A stretch of DNA of 47,963 nt from an uncultured Planctomycetota bacterium (GCA_900696535.1 CAADGM010000174.1:1-47963); one strand, 5' to 3'. Positions 24,711 through 33,861 are shown, numbered from the stretch's first letter. The notes: generated from the sequence alone by a model not told the origin. Program-made: numbers and translations.

Positions 24711-25592
24711 ATGGGCTGGCACGATCGCGACTATCACCTGCGGGCCGCGTGGCGCGAGCGGGTCGAGGCTCTCGGCGTCCGCCGGCCTCCGACCGCGACC
24801 GCGCTGCTCATGGTCGTGCATGCGGCGGCGTTCCTGGTGATGGCGGTTCTGAAGTGGGGCGGCGTTACCAATGCGGAGCCGTTGCTGTCGGCCCTCGATC
24901 CGGGACAGGAGGTACTCGGCGTCTTCCTGCACCCGCTGGCCAGCGCGAACATCCTCGGGGTGCTCTTCACCGTGGTTGCGCTGTGGTCGCTCGGCGGACG
25001 GATCGAGCCGATCGTCGGGCTGTGGCGCTTCGTCGGCGTGTACGCGGTCGCCAGCGTGCTGGGAGGGCTGGCGTACCGCGTGCTGGCGGGCGCAGCCCCG
25101 GTCCTGGCCGACCCGGAGCGGCCGCTCGATTACCCGGTGGCCGCGCTGGCGGCGCTGTGCGTGATTGCCTGGCGGCACCTGCGTTTCGAGATGGTGAACG
25201 TATTGGGCAAGTGGATCAGCGCGGCTCAGCTTTACGCCGGCTGCGCCGCCGTCGTCATCGCGCTCGTCATGGTCACCGGGCGACTGCACGCCGTGGCTTG
25301 GCTGGGCGCCGTGGTCGCCGGGGCGGGCGCGGGCTGGGCCAGCGAGCAACTGCGTGTCCTGTGGCGCACGCCGCGCAGCCCGCACGGCGACATCGAGACG
25401 TTCTCGCCGCCGCCACGCGTACGCGGCGCGGCGACGCGGCCACCCGCGCGCAGCCCCGGCCTGGATTCGGCCGAGGAGCGTGAGCTTGACGCACTGCTGG
25501 CCAAGATTGGCCGGGGCGGGCTCGGGTCGCTCACCGCGGAGGAACTCGAGCGGCTGGAGCGGCTGCGCCAGGCGCGCCTGCACCGTGACTAG
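24711..25592 (+). CDS. Rhomboid-like membrane protein, catalytic serine motif not seen, with DUF6576-like tail
   Basis: The 293-residue product has about six hydrophobic segments; the region FLHPLASANILGVLFTVVALWSLGG aligns in layout with the rhomboid L1/TM2 stretch (HxxxHLxxN...LW.LG), but the His/Asn positions differ. The GxSG serine motif expected in TM4 reads PVAALAALC, with no serine. The C-terminal 35 residues (ALLAKIGRGGLGSLTAEELE) match the short helical module often fused to rhomboid proteins of this type (DUF6576-like). It is therefore likely a pseudoprotease or a structural membrane protein. No neighbouring substrate is evident. ATG 24711 lacks a well-spaced ribosome site (GGGAG is about 15 nt away). 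Confidence 0.75.
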   Translation: MGWHDRDYHLRAAWRERVEALGVRRPPTATALLMVVHAAAFLVMAVLKWGGVTNAEPLLSALDPGQEVLGVFLHPLASANILGVLFTVVALWSLGGRIEPIVGLWRFVGVYAVASVLGGLAYRVLAGAAPVLADPERPLDYPVAALAALCVIAWRHLRFEMVNVLGKWISAAQLYAGCAAVVIALVMVTGRLHAVAWLGAVVAGAGAGWASEQLRVLWRTPRSPHGDIETFSPPPRVRGAATRPPARSPGLDSAEERELDALLAKIGRGGLGSLTAEELERLERLRQARLHRD

Positions 25593-25720
25593 GGCCGGAA
25601 CCCGTCTCGAAACTTGTGGAGCACCCTCGACTCGCGGGTGCAAGGGGGGGCGTCCTGCCGCCGGACCGACCCGCTATCATGTGCACTTGTTGTGTTCTGG
25701 CTCCTGCACGGGAGATCGAC

Positions 25721-26407
25721 ATGGCGCGCATCGTGATCATCGAGGACGAGCCGGACCTGGCGCTTGGCCTGCGTGACAATCTCGAGTTCGAGAAGCACAC
25801 GGTCGCGCACGCGCTGACCGGGCAGGAAGGCGTCAAGCTCGCCACGCAGGCACCGACAGACCTGGTGCTGCTCGACATCATGCTGCCCGACATCGACGGG
25901 TTCGAGGTGTGCAAGCGGCTGCGCGCCGCCGGCCTGACGATGCCGATCATCATCCTGTCGGCCCGCAGCCAGGAGATTGACAAGGTCCGCGGGCTCGAGC
26001 TCGGGGCCGACGACTACGTGACCAAGCCCTTCAGCCTCCGCGAACTGCTGGCCCGCGTGCGGGCGGCGCTGCGACGGGCGGACCCCGGCGCGGCGGCGGT
26101 GGGGCACGTGACGTTCCTGGTCGGCGACCGGCGCGTCGACCTCACGCGGCAGGTCGTGATCGCGCCGCAGGGTGAGACGCCGCTGGGGTACTACGAGTCA
26201 GAGATTCTGCGGATGCTCTACGAGAAGGTGGGCCAGGCCGTGCCGCGTGCCGACCTGCTCGAGAAGATCTGGGGCGTCGGGCTGGGGCCGGCGGACCGGA
26301 CCGTGGACAACCACATCGTCTCGCTACGGCGCAAGCTCGAGACCGACCCGAAGAACCCGCGGCACATCCTGACGGCCCACGCGGTGGGCTACAAGCTGGT
26401 GCTGTAG
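25721..26407 (+). CDS. OmpR/PhoB-family response regulator
   Basis: The 228-residue DNA-binding regulator has an N-terminal receiver domain with the acidic pocket (IEDEPD), phosphoacceptor Asp in LLDIMLPDIDG, Ser in ILSAR and Lys in TKPFS, then a winged-helix output domain (about 135-228) with YESEILRMLYEK and DRTVDNHIVSLRRKLE. ATG 25721 is preceded by GGGAG and is favoured over 25616, whose extra N-terminus is not receiver-like. No histidine kinase gene is adjacent, so it is an orphan here. The next gene starts 18 nt downstream. Confidence 0.95.
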   Translation: MARIVIIEDEPDLALGLRDNLEFEKHTVAHALTGQEGVKLATQAPTDLVLLDIMLPDIDGFEVCKRLRAAGLTMPIIILSARSQEIDKVRGLELGADDYVTKPFSLRELLARVRAALRRADPGAAAVGHVTFLVGDRRVDLTRQVVIAPQGETPLGYYESEILRMLYEKVGQAVPRADLLEKIWGVGLGPADRTVDNHIVSLRRKLETDPKNPRHILTAHAVGYKLVL

Positions 26408-26425
26408 CCGAACCGGAGCGCCTCC

Positions 26426-26848
26426 ATGAGCGCAAGGCTCTTTCGCGTCATTCTTCTCGTCGGCGACATCGAGCGCGCGGCCGCCTTCTATGCCGCGGTG
26501 CTGGGCACGGCGGGCCGGCGCGTTTCGCCGGGGCGGCACTACTTCGACTGCGGGGGCACGATCCTGGCGTGTCTGGACCCGCGGGCCGAAGGCGACGCGA
26601 GCCCGGCGACGCCGAATCCGGAGTGGCTCTACTTCGCGGTGGAGGACCTGGAGGGCGCGTTCGCGCGATGCCTCCAGGCCGGCGCGCGGCCTGAGCCTGG
26701 TGAGGTGCACGACGCGCCCGCTGGCGAGATCGCCGTCCGACCCTGGGGCGAGCGGTCGTTCTACGCACGCGACCCGTTCGGAAATCCGATCTGCTTCGTG
26801 GACGCTCGGACAGTCTTCACTGGCGCCGCCCGCGCCGACTCCGAGTGA
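26426..26848 (+). CDS. VOC (glyoxalase/bleomycin-resistance) family protein
   Basis: The 140-residue protein has the paired beta-alpha-beta-beta-beta layout of the vicinal oxygen chelate fold: FRVILLVGDIERAAAFYAAVLG at the start and SFYARDPFGNPICFVD at the end. VOC proteins include glyoxalases, dioxygenases and resistance proteins; the metal ligands here are not clear enough to choose one. GGAG precedes ATG 26426. It follows the response regulator closely and may share its transcript. Confidence 0.85.
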   Translation: MSARLFRVILLVGDIERAAAFYAAVLGTAGRRVSPGRHYFDCGGTILACLDPRAEGDASPATPNPEWLYFAVEDLEGAFARCLQAGARPEPGEVHDAPAGEIAVRPWGERSFYARDPFGNPICFVDARTVFTGAARADSE

Positions 26849-26924
26849 GTCGGGCGCTTCGGCCAGGACGTCGAGTGCGACTGAGCGCAATTAACCCACG
26901 GTCCTGAGCGCGGTAGAGCGCCCA

Positions 26925-26939
26925 CAGCCCTTCGGGCTG
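26925..26939. terminator. Hairpin between convergent VOC and cyclase genes
   Basis: CAGCCC-TTC-GGGCTG forms a perfect 6-bp stem with a three-base loop. It sits in the 100-nt gap between two convergent genes and could act in both directions; there is no T-run. Confidence 0.45.
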
Positions 26940-26948
26940 CTCGACGCG

Positions 26949-29939
26949 CTACTTCTCGCTCAGCTCGATGACGCCCGCCCAGCGGTCGTCGGGGGGCTCT
27001 GCGAGATACGCGCGGCACAGGTCCATGTAGTGCTGAGCCGCGCGGTCACTCGGCCGCTCCGACAGGCATGCCCCGAAACGCTCGAGCGCGGCGGTGAACT
27101 CGCGTCGGCAGAAGCAACCGACCGCCTGCTCGAAGGCGTGAGCATAGTTGACATCCGCCGCGTCGACCTGCCCCGCCAGACCGAGCAGCTCGTAGACCCC
27201 GACGCCGCGCGTCTTGCCCTTCACCTGCACGCTCCCGAGCGGGCGGACGAGGAAGTTCGGCCGGACGGCGTCGTGCGTTGCCGCGCTGATCAGGATGCGC
27301 GTGCCGAAGAACTTGTTGGCCGACTCGAGCCGGGAGGCCACGTTGACGCTGTCGCCGATGCAGGTGTAGTCGTACTTCTGCTCGCTGCCGCACGGACCGA
27401 CCACGGCGCTGCCGGTGGCAACGCCCACGCGCAGGTGGAGCTGACCGTAAGCTTCCTCGTCGCGGCGGGCCGGGTCGCGGGCCAGGTGGTCGAGTGCGGC
27501 GAACAGCTCCAGAGCGGCGCGGCAGGCGCGTGCGGCGTGGTCCGGCTGCGGGTAGATGACGGGGTTCCAGAAGGCGAACACGCCGTCGCCGATGAATTTG
27601 TTGATCATGCCCTCGTGACGCAGGATTGCGTCGGACAGGCGACCGAGCGAGACGTTGAGCGCGCGCTGGGTGCGCTCGGCCCCGATGCGCTCGGAGAGGG
27701 TCGTGAACCCGGCCAGGTCGGTGAACATGGCCGTCACCTCGCGCGTCTCGGCCCGCTTGCAGAGTTCGGGATCCTCGGCCATGCGGCGGGCGAGCGTGGC
27801 GGAGGTGTACTGGCCGAGCGCGGTCGCCAGTTGCCGCCGCTCGCGCTCCAGGAAGGCGTAGCGGAAGACCGTAACGGCGAAGTAGCTGAGCAGCAGGGCC
27901 GCGGCCGGCGCGACGAGATGGAGCCAGTACAGGTAGAAGTAGAAGGCGGCCCAGCCGGCCAGCGCGAGGTATGCCGCAAGCGCGGCGGCCAGCACGCCCA
28001 GGCACCGCGGCCCGACGCGCGCGGTGAGGTAACTGGCCAGCGCGCCGAGCAGCGCTGTGAGCAGCGCGTTCAGCCACGCCGGCGCCCAGCTTACCGTCCG
28101 GCCCACGAGCAAGCCGTTGAGCAGGTTCGCATGAGCGAGAACGCCCGGGGCTCGGCGATGCGTGGGGATCGGTGCCATGTCGGCCAGCGCCGTCGCCGTG
28201 TAGCCCAGCAGCCCGATCTTGCCGCCCAGCGCGCCGCGGAGCCGGGCGAGCGTCGCGTCGATTTCGCGGCGGTAGGCCGCGTTGGCCGCGAGCGCGTCGG
28301 CGAGCACGCGCGAGGCGGGCGGCGGTAGCGAGTTGCCCTCCTGCGTGGCAGCCGTTCCGCTGGCCGAAAGCCACGACTGCACCGCGGCTTCGCTCTCCGC
28401 AAGGTAGCGCTCCGCCTCAGTGAGCTGGCTGGCCAGCGCCTCGCTGCGCGGCCGGTCGTCCCGGTAGCGCGCCAGCCGCCAGGCGTCCTCGAGCTTGCGG
28501 AGCGTGGCCAGGTCCTCCGCGAGTTGCGCGAGCGGCTCCGCGCCGGCGGTCCCTCGAAGCCCGCCGGCTGCGTCCAGTGCCGCCTCTCGGTTCTGCCGCA
28601 CGCGAGCCCGGCGATCGAAGACCTGCCATGCCAAGGCGACCGGGACGCGTGGCACGAACTGGCGTGTCCAGTCCGGCTCCGCGACCCAGGGGATGATGGC
28701 GTTGCCGCGCGCGTCGAGCTGCACGCTCAGCCGCCTGTCATCGCCGGGCCCGCGGTAGGTCACGCGACGCGGCGTGACTTCGGCCGCGTGGCCGTGCCGC
28801 GTCAACTCGTCATGCGCGAGCGCAAACGCAAGCTGCGGCAGCACCTGCCCCTGATGCCGCGCCAGCAGCCGCATCCGGCGGACGACTCCATCGCCGTCCG
28901 GCTCGAACACCACGAACCCGCACCGCCGCGCCGCCGATGCATGCTCGAAGTAGACCGGCGCGATGGAGAGGACCTCCGCGACGTGATCTGCGAAGGCCTG
29001 GAGGGCCGGCTCGGCCGCGGCCAGCGTGGCCCGGCGGCTCAGCTCGAAGCGCAGCGCGTGCCCGATCGCGGACTGGTGACTCCGACCGGCCGGACCAAGC
29101 GCCGCCAGCAGGGCATCGAATCGCTCTGCGGGCGGCAAAGCCAGCCGCGCCGGATCGCCCGACAGCCACTGGTCGACAAACTGCCGCAGCGCGACTTCGC
29201 GGCATGCTTCGAGCGCGAGCTCGAGCTGCGGACGCCTGCCATCGGGCACCGCTGCGCAGGCCGCCTCCGTGTCCATCGTTGGCACGTCGCGCAGGGCGGC
29301 GATGAGCCGAGCCCAAAGCAGCGGATTCCACTGGATGGCGCCGCCGTCCCAACCCGCCGGTTTGCGCACGCCACGCAGAAGCGTCTCGGCTGCCTCGGGG
29401 CGCCGTGCTCGCAGCAGCGCAACCGCCTCCGCGAGCGCGGCACTGTCGAGCACGTCGCGCCAGTTCTTGCCGTTGGAGTAGTCGAACGCCAGGTACGCGG
29501 CGCCGCTGTCACGCAGGGCCGCGCGGATCTCGAGGTCCGGCAGCGCCACCGCGAGATGGCCGGCCTGGGCCAAGGCCAGCGGATCGAAGGCGACATCCGC
29601 GAGTTCCGGCGTGATGGTCCGGATGGTTTCCGGCTCGCTGAGCGTGATGTCGACCAGCAGCGCCCTCAGTCCCGCCTCGGCCAGCACGCCCAGCACGCCG
29701 GCCTGCACGTCGCGCGGCCAGGGCCAGCGCCCCACCTTCTCGATGGCAGCATCGTCGATGTCGATTCCGACCAGGTCGGGATGCTGCGGCGTGCGGTTCG
29801 CGTAGCGGAATCGCAGGTCAAGCGACTTGAGTTCGAGCCAGTCGAGCCCGCCCGTGACGCTCAGGGCGACGGCAAGCAGTGTGGCCACGAATCCGAGGGC
29901 GGCCGCCCGCATGACTTCGCGCCGTTGCTGTCGGCTCAT
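26949..29939 (-). CDS. Membrane adenylate cyclase with N-terminal CHASE2 sensor
   Basis: The 996-residue protein begins with a membrane segment (AAALGFVATLLAVALSV), then a large extracytoplasmic CHASE2-type domain (SLDLRFRYANRTPQ, DLVGIDIDDAAI, then VGRWPWPR). Three hydrophobic segments follow near residues 640-730 (for example NALLTALLGALASYLTARV). The C-terminal class III cyclase domain has metal aspartates in MFTDLAGFT and GDGVFAFW, the adenine-selecting Lys in NKFIGDG, and YTCIGDSVNVASRLES; all expected catalytic residues appear present. A C-terminal TPR-like tail follows. ATG 29939 is chosen; 29912 is also possible and no Shine-Dalgarno is decisive. It lies 69 nt after the anti-sigma gene, apparently in the sigma transcript, linking cAMP signalling with the ECF sigma (inference). 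Confidence 0.92.
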   Translation of the reverse strand: MSRQQRREVMRAAALGFVATLLAVALSVTGGLDWLELKSLDLRFRYANRTPQHPDLVGIDIDDAAIEKVGRWPWPRDVQAGVLGVLAEAGLRALLVDITLSEPETIRTITPELADVAFDPLALAQAGHLAVALPDLEIRAALRDSGAAYLAFDYSNGKNWRDVLDSAALAEAVALLRARRPEAAETLLRGVRKPAGWDGGAIQWNPLLWARLIAALRDVPTMDTEAACAAVPDGRRPQLELALEACREVALRQFVDQWLSGDPARLALPPAERFDALLAALGPAGRSHQSAIGHALRFELSRRATLAAAEPALQAFADHVAEVLSIAPVYFEHASAARRCGFVVFEPDGDGVVRRMRLLARHQGQVLPQLAFALAHDELTRHGHAAEVTPRRVTYRGPGDDRRLSVQLDARGNAIIPWVAEPDWTRQFVPRVPVALAWQVFDRRARVRQNREAALDAAGGLRGTAGAEPLAQLAEDLATLRKLEDAWRLARYRDDRPRSEALASQLTEAERYLAESEAAVQSWLSASGTAATQEGNSLPPPASRVLADALAANAAYRREIDATLARLRGALGGKIGLLGYTATALADMAPIPTHRRAPGVLAHANLLNGLLVGRTVSWAPAWLNALLTALLGALASYLTARVGPRCLGVLAAALAAYLALAGWAAFYFYLYWLHLVAPAAALLLSYFAVTVFRYAFLERERRQLATALGQYTSATLARRMAEDPELCKRAETREVTAMFTDLAGFTTLSERIGAERTQRALNVSLGRLSDAILRHEGMINKFIGDGVFAFWNPVIYPQPDHAARACRAALELFAALDHLARDPARRDEEAYGQLHLRVGVATGSAVVGPCGSEQKYDYTCIGDSVNVASRLESANKFFGTRILISAATHDAVRPNFLVRPLGSVQVKGKTRGVGVYELLGLAGQVDAADVNYAHAFEQAVGCFCRREFTAALERFGACLSERPSDRAAQHYMDLCRAYLAEPPDDRWAGVIELSEK

Positions 29940-30008
29940 GGTGGCGCATTGTGGACCGCCGCGGGCCACTCGGACAGTGAGGCGAGATCCTGCTCACGCC
30001 GCCCGGGC

Positions 30009-30299
30009 TCAGCAGGACTGCGGCGGTGCCGGGGGCGGTCCGGCGTCGGCCAAGCCGGCCTCGCCGGCGATCTCCGCGCAGCGACGCAAGAGCCGGGCGC
30101 GGGCCCGGCTGTCGGCCTCATCAGGCCCCGAGGCGAATAGCAGCTTCAACTGGCCAACCAGGGCCTCATCACGCTGGAAGGCCGCGATCTGGTCCCGGCA
30201 CGGCTGGCACGTCAGGATGTGCTTGGCGATCCAGGCAGCCCCGCCGCCGGCGGCAAAGTCGCTCAGTTGATCCGTCGTTGGGCACCGTTTGAACAACAT
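30009..30299 (-). CDS. Zinc-finger anti-sigma factor
   Basis: The 96-residue soluble protein has the HxxxCxxC anti-sigma zinc motif (His27, Cys31, Cys34, in HILTCQPC) followed by helices and a Pro-rich tail; no membrane segment is visible. ZAS-type anti-sigma factors bind their partner sigma and release it upon a signal. It starts 1 nt after the stop of the sigma gene (TGA G ATG) with GAGGTG upstream, so the two are almost certainly co-translated. Its target should be the sigma factor at 30301-30972. Confidence 0.85.
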   Translation of the reverse strand: MLFKRCPTTDQLSDFAAGGGAAWIAKHILTCQPCRDQIAAFQRDEALVGQLKLLFASGPDEADSRARARLLRRCAEIAGEAGLADAGPPPAPPQSC

Positions 30300-30300
30300 C

Positions 30301-30972
30301 TCACACCTCGCCGAGTTCGTCGTCCAGTTGCGCCGACAGCCGACGCAGGTGCTGCACCATCTCGTGCTTGATCACGTACAGCCGGCTTCGCGAGATCCCC
30401 AGCTCCGCGGCCACGCGCTCGGCCGGCTCGTCATTCAGCGCGTAGCGCTCGAAGGCCACCACGTCTCGCGGGCTCACCTCCGGCAGCAAGCGCAGCCGAT
30501 CGAGGCAGACGCGCAGCCGCTCGCGGCGCTCCGCCTCGGCCCAGGCCGGGTCAGACTCGGCCGCCTCGATCTCGGGAGACTCCTGCGGATCGACGCTGGG
30601 CTGCTCGCTTGACCGGCGCCGCTGGGCCGCGATCTCGCGATTGGCGACCTTCCGCAGGTAATGCCGGAAGCGGCCGATCGTGTGGTCGCCCTCGAAGCCG
30701 CTCCGCAGGGCCTTCATCAGGTTGCGCATCACGTTGGCGACCACGTCCTCGGCGTCCGAGTCGCTCAGCCGGGCGTGCCGCGCGAACCGGTATACCAGCG
30801 GGGCGTAGACGCCGAAGAAAGTCTGCCACGCCTGGCTGCATCCCTGGCGGCAGCCTTCGATCACCGATAGGCGCGTGACCGGGAGGCTGGCGGTCGCGCT
30901 GGCTGACTGGACGGTGCCGCTCGCGGCGGTGTCACCGCCGCTGGCGACGGCTGGAGCGACTTGCTCTCGCAT
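30301..30972 (-). CDS. ECF-type RNA polymerase sigma factor
   Basis: The 223-residue protein has a Ser/Thr/Ala-rich N-terminus, region 2 (YRFARHARLSDSDAEDVVANVM, FRHYLRKVANREI) and a C-terminal region 4-like helix-turn-helix (ERVAAELGISRSRLYVIKHEMV). It belongs to the extracytoplasmic-function class, of the larger planctomycete type. ATG 30972 is preferred over 31089 because AGGAG lies 7 nt upstream. It precedes the zinc anti-sigma and the CHASE2 cyclase on the same strand. Such factors usually activate their own promoter; I could not identify the motif. Confidence 0.9.
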   Translation of the reverse strand: MREQVAPAVASGGDTAASGTVQSASATASLPVTRLSVIEGCRQGCSQAWQTFFGVYAPLVYRFARHARLSDSDAEDVVANVMRNLMKALRSGFEGDHTIGRFRHYLRKVANREIAAQRRRSSEQPSVDPQESPEIEAAESDPAWAEAERRERLRVCLDRLRLLPEVSPRDVVAFERYALNDEPAERVAAELGISRSRLYVIKHEMVQHLRRLSAQLDDELGEV

Positions 30973-31242
30973 CGCGGTTCTCCTGGGGCCGGTGCCCCAC
31001 CCCGAGCCCGCCGTCAGTCTACCTGCGCGTAGTGACCCAGGGCGCGCATCTTCGGGAATCCGGGTAGGCGGGTTCCCCCGGCGGGCCACGGCAGCAGCGA
31101 GCCGTAAATCGTTTATTCATGGCTGGTTGCCGGTGTTTGCTGTCGGTCTCGGGCGAGCCACCGGCATCGCGTTGGCCGGCGCCCAACGATGCGGTTATCT
31201 TGCCGGCGCGGTCTGCGGAATAGCACTTCGGGAGTATCTCAC

Positions 31243-32655
31243 ATGGCAGCGCCCCAGCTCCGGTTGGACTACGCCAGCACCCTCGACACCGCCGTTGGCT
31301 CTGCGCACGGCCTCTCTCTCGCCGAGATCGAGCGGGCCGCGGAGCCGGTCCGCGAGGCGGTGCAGCGCATCGAGGCCGAACGCCGGGCCGGCCAGCACCG
31401 CTACCGCGACCTGCCCGACGACGCCGAGATGCGGCGCGTTGTCACCGCCGCCGTGAAGCGCTACGCGGCGCGCAAGTTCGAGAACCTGGTCGTGCTGGGC
31501 ATCGGTGGGTCGGCACTGGGCAATATCGCCCTTCAGACCGCCCTCAACCCGTGCTATCACAATGTGCTGCCGGCGCGGTCGCGCCGCGGCCCGCGCCTGT
31601 TCGTGATGGACAACGTCGACCCGACGCAGTTCGGTAACCTGCTGGACGTGATCGGCCCGGCGGTCAAGAAGACGCTCTTCAACGTCATCAGCAAGTCGGG
31701 CGAGACGGCCGAGACCGCGGCCCAGTTCCTGATCGTGCGCGACCTGCTCGCCAGGAAGCTCGGCAAGGGACTGGCCCGCAACCTGGTCGTTACTACGGAC
31801 CCCGAGGGCGGAACGATGCGCGGGATCGTCGATGCCGCCGGGTACGACGCGCTGCCCGTGCCGCCGGGCGTCGGCGGGCGGTTCAGCGTCCTGTCCGCGG
31901 TCGGGCTGTTCTCGGCCGGGATGTGCGGAGTTCGGATTGACAAGCTGCTGGCCGGCGCCGCGGCGATGAGCCGGCGCGTGGCGCAGTCGAACGTGAGCAA
32001 GAATCCCGCGGCGATGCTGGCGTTGCTGCTGCACGCCTTCTACGTCCGCGGTAAGCGCCTGCACGTCATGATGCCGTACTCGTATCAGCTCAAGGACCTG
32101 GCGGACTGGTACCGCCAGCTCTGGGCCGAGAGCCTGGGGAAGGCGGATGATCTGGACGGCAACCGCGTGAACCTCGGCCCGACGCCGATCAAGGCCCTGG
32201 GCGCCACCGACCAGCACTCGCAGGTGCAGCTCTACCGCGAGGGCCCCAACGACAAGGTATTCATCTTCCTGGAAGTCGAGCGGTTTGCCCGCGACGTGCC
32301 GATTCCCAAGGTCGCCGGGCTGCCCGCGGACCTGGCCTACTTGCAAGGTAAGACGCTGGGCAGGCTGCTCAACGCGGAGAAAGCCGCCACTGAGTACGCG
32401 CTGGTGCAGAGCCAGCGGCCGTGCATGACGATCCGGTTCCCGGTGGTCAGCGAGGAGACCGTCGGGCAGTTCATTCTACTGTGGGAGGCGGCGACGACGA
32501 TCGCGGGTCGGCTGATGAACATCAACCCGTACGACCAGCCTGCGGTTCAGTTGGGTAAGGAGTTCACCTTCGCGCTGATGGGCAAGAAGGGGTATCGCCA
32601 ACAAGCCGACGCTTACAAGGCGTACGCGAAAAGCCGGGGAAAGGCGGCCATCTAG
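31243..32655 (+). CDS. pgi: Glucose-6-phosphate isomerase
   Basis: Interconverts glucose 6-phosphate and fructose 6-phosphate in the cytoplasm. The 470-residue product has LGIGGSALG, the sugar-phosphate loop ISKSGETAET, GGRFSVLSAVGL and GATDQHSQVQLY, all typical of the bacterial SIS-type enzyme. ATG 31243 is chosen with GGGAG 8 nt upstream; the frame extends to 31189 but that N-terminus is not family-like. It is divergent from the sigma gene and followed by the mannose-1-phosphate guanylyltransferase, which places hexose-phosphate and sugar-nucleotide steps side by side. Confidence 0.97.
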   Translation: MAAPQLRLDYASTLDTAVGSAHGLSLAEIERAAEPVREAVQRIEAERRAGQHRYRDLPDDAEMRRVVTAAVKRYAARKFENLVVLGIGGSALGNIALQTALNPCYHNVLPARSRRGPRLFVMDNVDPTQFGNLLDVIGPAVKKTLFNVISKSGETAETAAQFLIVRDLLARKLGKGLARNLVVTTDPEGGTMRGIVDAAGYDALPVPPGVGGRFSVLSAVGLFSAGMCGVRIDKLLAGAAAMSRRVAQSNVSKNPAAMLALLLHAFYVRGKRLHVMMPYSYQLKDLADWYRQLWAESLGKADDLDGNRVNLGPTPIKALGATDQHSQVQLYREGPNDKVFIFLEVERFARDVPIPKVAGLPADLAYLQGKTLGRLLNAEKAATEYALVQSQRPCMTIRFPVVSEETVGQFILLWEAATTIAGRLMNINPYDQPAVQLGKEFTFALMGKKGYRQQADAYKAYAKSRGKAAI

Positions 32656-32766
32656 CGCTGACTGCCTCGCGCCGAGCCACCTGAGCTCGGCGCACGCCTT
32701 CCCCGTGAGAGCAACGCGAGCGGAAGGCTGACTTGCATTTCCCGCTCGCCAAGCCAAGCTACACCG

Positions 32767-33834
32767 ATGCGGCATGCCTTGATCATGGCCGGCGGGGCCG
32801 GCACCCGCCTCTGGCCCCTGAGTCGCGCCGCCCGTCCCAAGCAGCTCCTGCCGCTCTTCGACGGCCGGTCACTGCTGCGGCTGGCCTTCGAGCGCCTGGC
32901 CGGGCTGTTCACGCCGGCTTCAACCTGGGTCATCACCGCGGCGAGCTACCTCGAGCAGGTCGCGGCTGAGCTGCCCGAACTGCCGCGCGAGAATCTCATC
33001 GGTGAGCCGGTCGGTCGGGACACGGCCAACGCGATTGGCCTGGCGGCGAACCTGGTCGCCCGCCGCGATCCCGACGCGACCCTGGCGGTCTTCACGGCCG
33101 ATCACCTGATCACGCCGGTGGAGCGCTTCCAGGCTGCGGTCCGCAGCGGACTCGACCGCGCCGAGCAGCATCCTGACCACCTGGTGACCTTCGGAATTCG
33201 CCCCGCCACGCCGCACACGGGCTACGGTTACATCCAGCGCGGGGACGCGCTGGCGCCGGGGGTCTTCCGGGTGGCGAAGTTCAAGGAGAAGCCGAGCCGC
33301 GACGTCGCCGAAGCGTACATCCGCAGCGGCGCGTTCTACTGGAACAGCGGCATGTTTGCGTGGCGCACCGCGGCGATCCTGGGTGAACTCGCGGCGCGGC
33401 TGCCCGCGAGTGCGGCGCCGCTCGTGGGAATCGCCGCGGACTGGCACGGCCCGCGGCATGCATCCGCGGCGGCGCGTTTTGCCGAGCTGCCGCGCATCTC
33501 GATCGACTTCGGCGTGCTGGAGGAGGCCGAGCGAGTGCTCGTAGTCGAGATGGATGCGGAGTGGCGTGACGTGGGCTCGTGGACATCGCTGGGCGAGACG
33601 TGTCCCGCGGATGCCGCCGGCAACGTGGTTCTGTCGCCCCGCGCGCTGCTGGCCGAGAGCGCGGGCAACATCGTCGTCAGCGAAGACGAGCACCTGGTGA
33701 CGCTGCTTGGCGTGCAGGACCTGGTCGTCGTTCGCAGCCGCGATGCGACGCTCATCTGTCACAAGAGCCAGGTCGAGCGGATCAAGGACCTCGCGGCGAC
33801 GCGACAGGCGCGCTTCGGTTCGCAGTACGACTGA
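32767..33834 (+). CDS. manC: Mannose-1-phosphate guanylyltransferase
   Basis: Makes GDP-mannose from mannose 1-phosphate and GTP. The 355-residue protein has the nucleotidyltransferase motif MAGGAGTRLWPLSR...PKQ, ADHLI, TGYGYI, the signature FKEKPS and NSGMFAW. It is the monofunctional form: the C-terminal phosphomannose isomerase cupin of bifunctional enzymes is missing. No strong ribosome site precedes ATG 32767. It follows pgi by 110 nt and is likely to feed glycan or O-antigen synthesis. Confidence 0.93.
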   Translation: MRHALIMAGGAGTRLWPLSRAARPKQLLPLFDGRSLLRLAFERLAGLFTPASTWVITAASYLEQVAAELPELPRENLIGEPVGRDTANAIGLAANLVARRDPDATLAVFTADHLITPVERFQAAVRSGLDRAEQHPDHLVTFGIRPATPHTGYGYIQRGDALAPGVFRVAKFKEKPSRDVAEAYIRSGAFYWNSGMFAWRTAAILGELAARLPASAAPLVGIAADWHGPRHASAAARFAELPRISIDFGVLEEAERVLVVEMDAEWRDVGSWTSLGETCPADAAGNVVLSPRALLAESAGNIVVSEDEHLVTLLGVQDLVVVRSRDATLICHKSQVERIKDLAATRQARFGSQYD

Positions 33835-33861
33835 GCCCGGCTCCCTGGATGAAGTGGGACT

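Noticed and set aside
27030-30140. Two long plus-strand frames opposite the CHASE2 cyclase
   Set aside because: The minus-strand product has a full cyclase domain and sensor; the opposite frames have no recognisable features.
31195-32346. A 383-codon minus-strand frame opposite pgi
   Set aside because: Glucose-6-phosphate isomerase on the plus strand is unmistakable; the antisense product is shadow.
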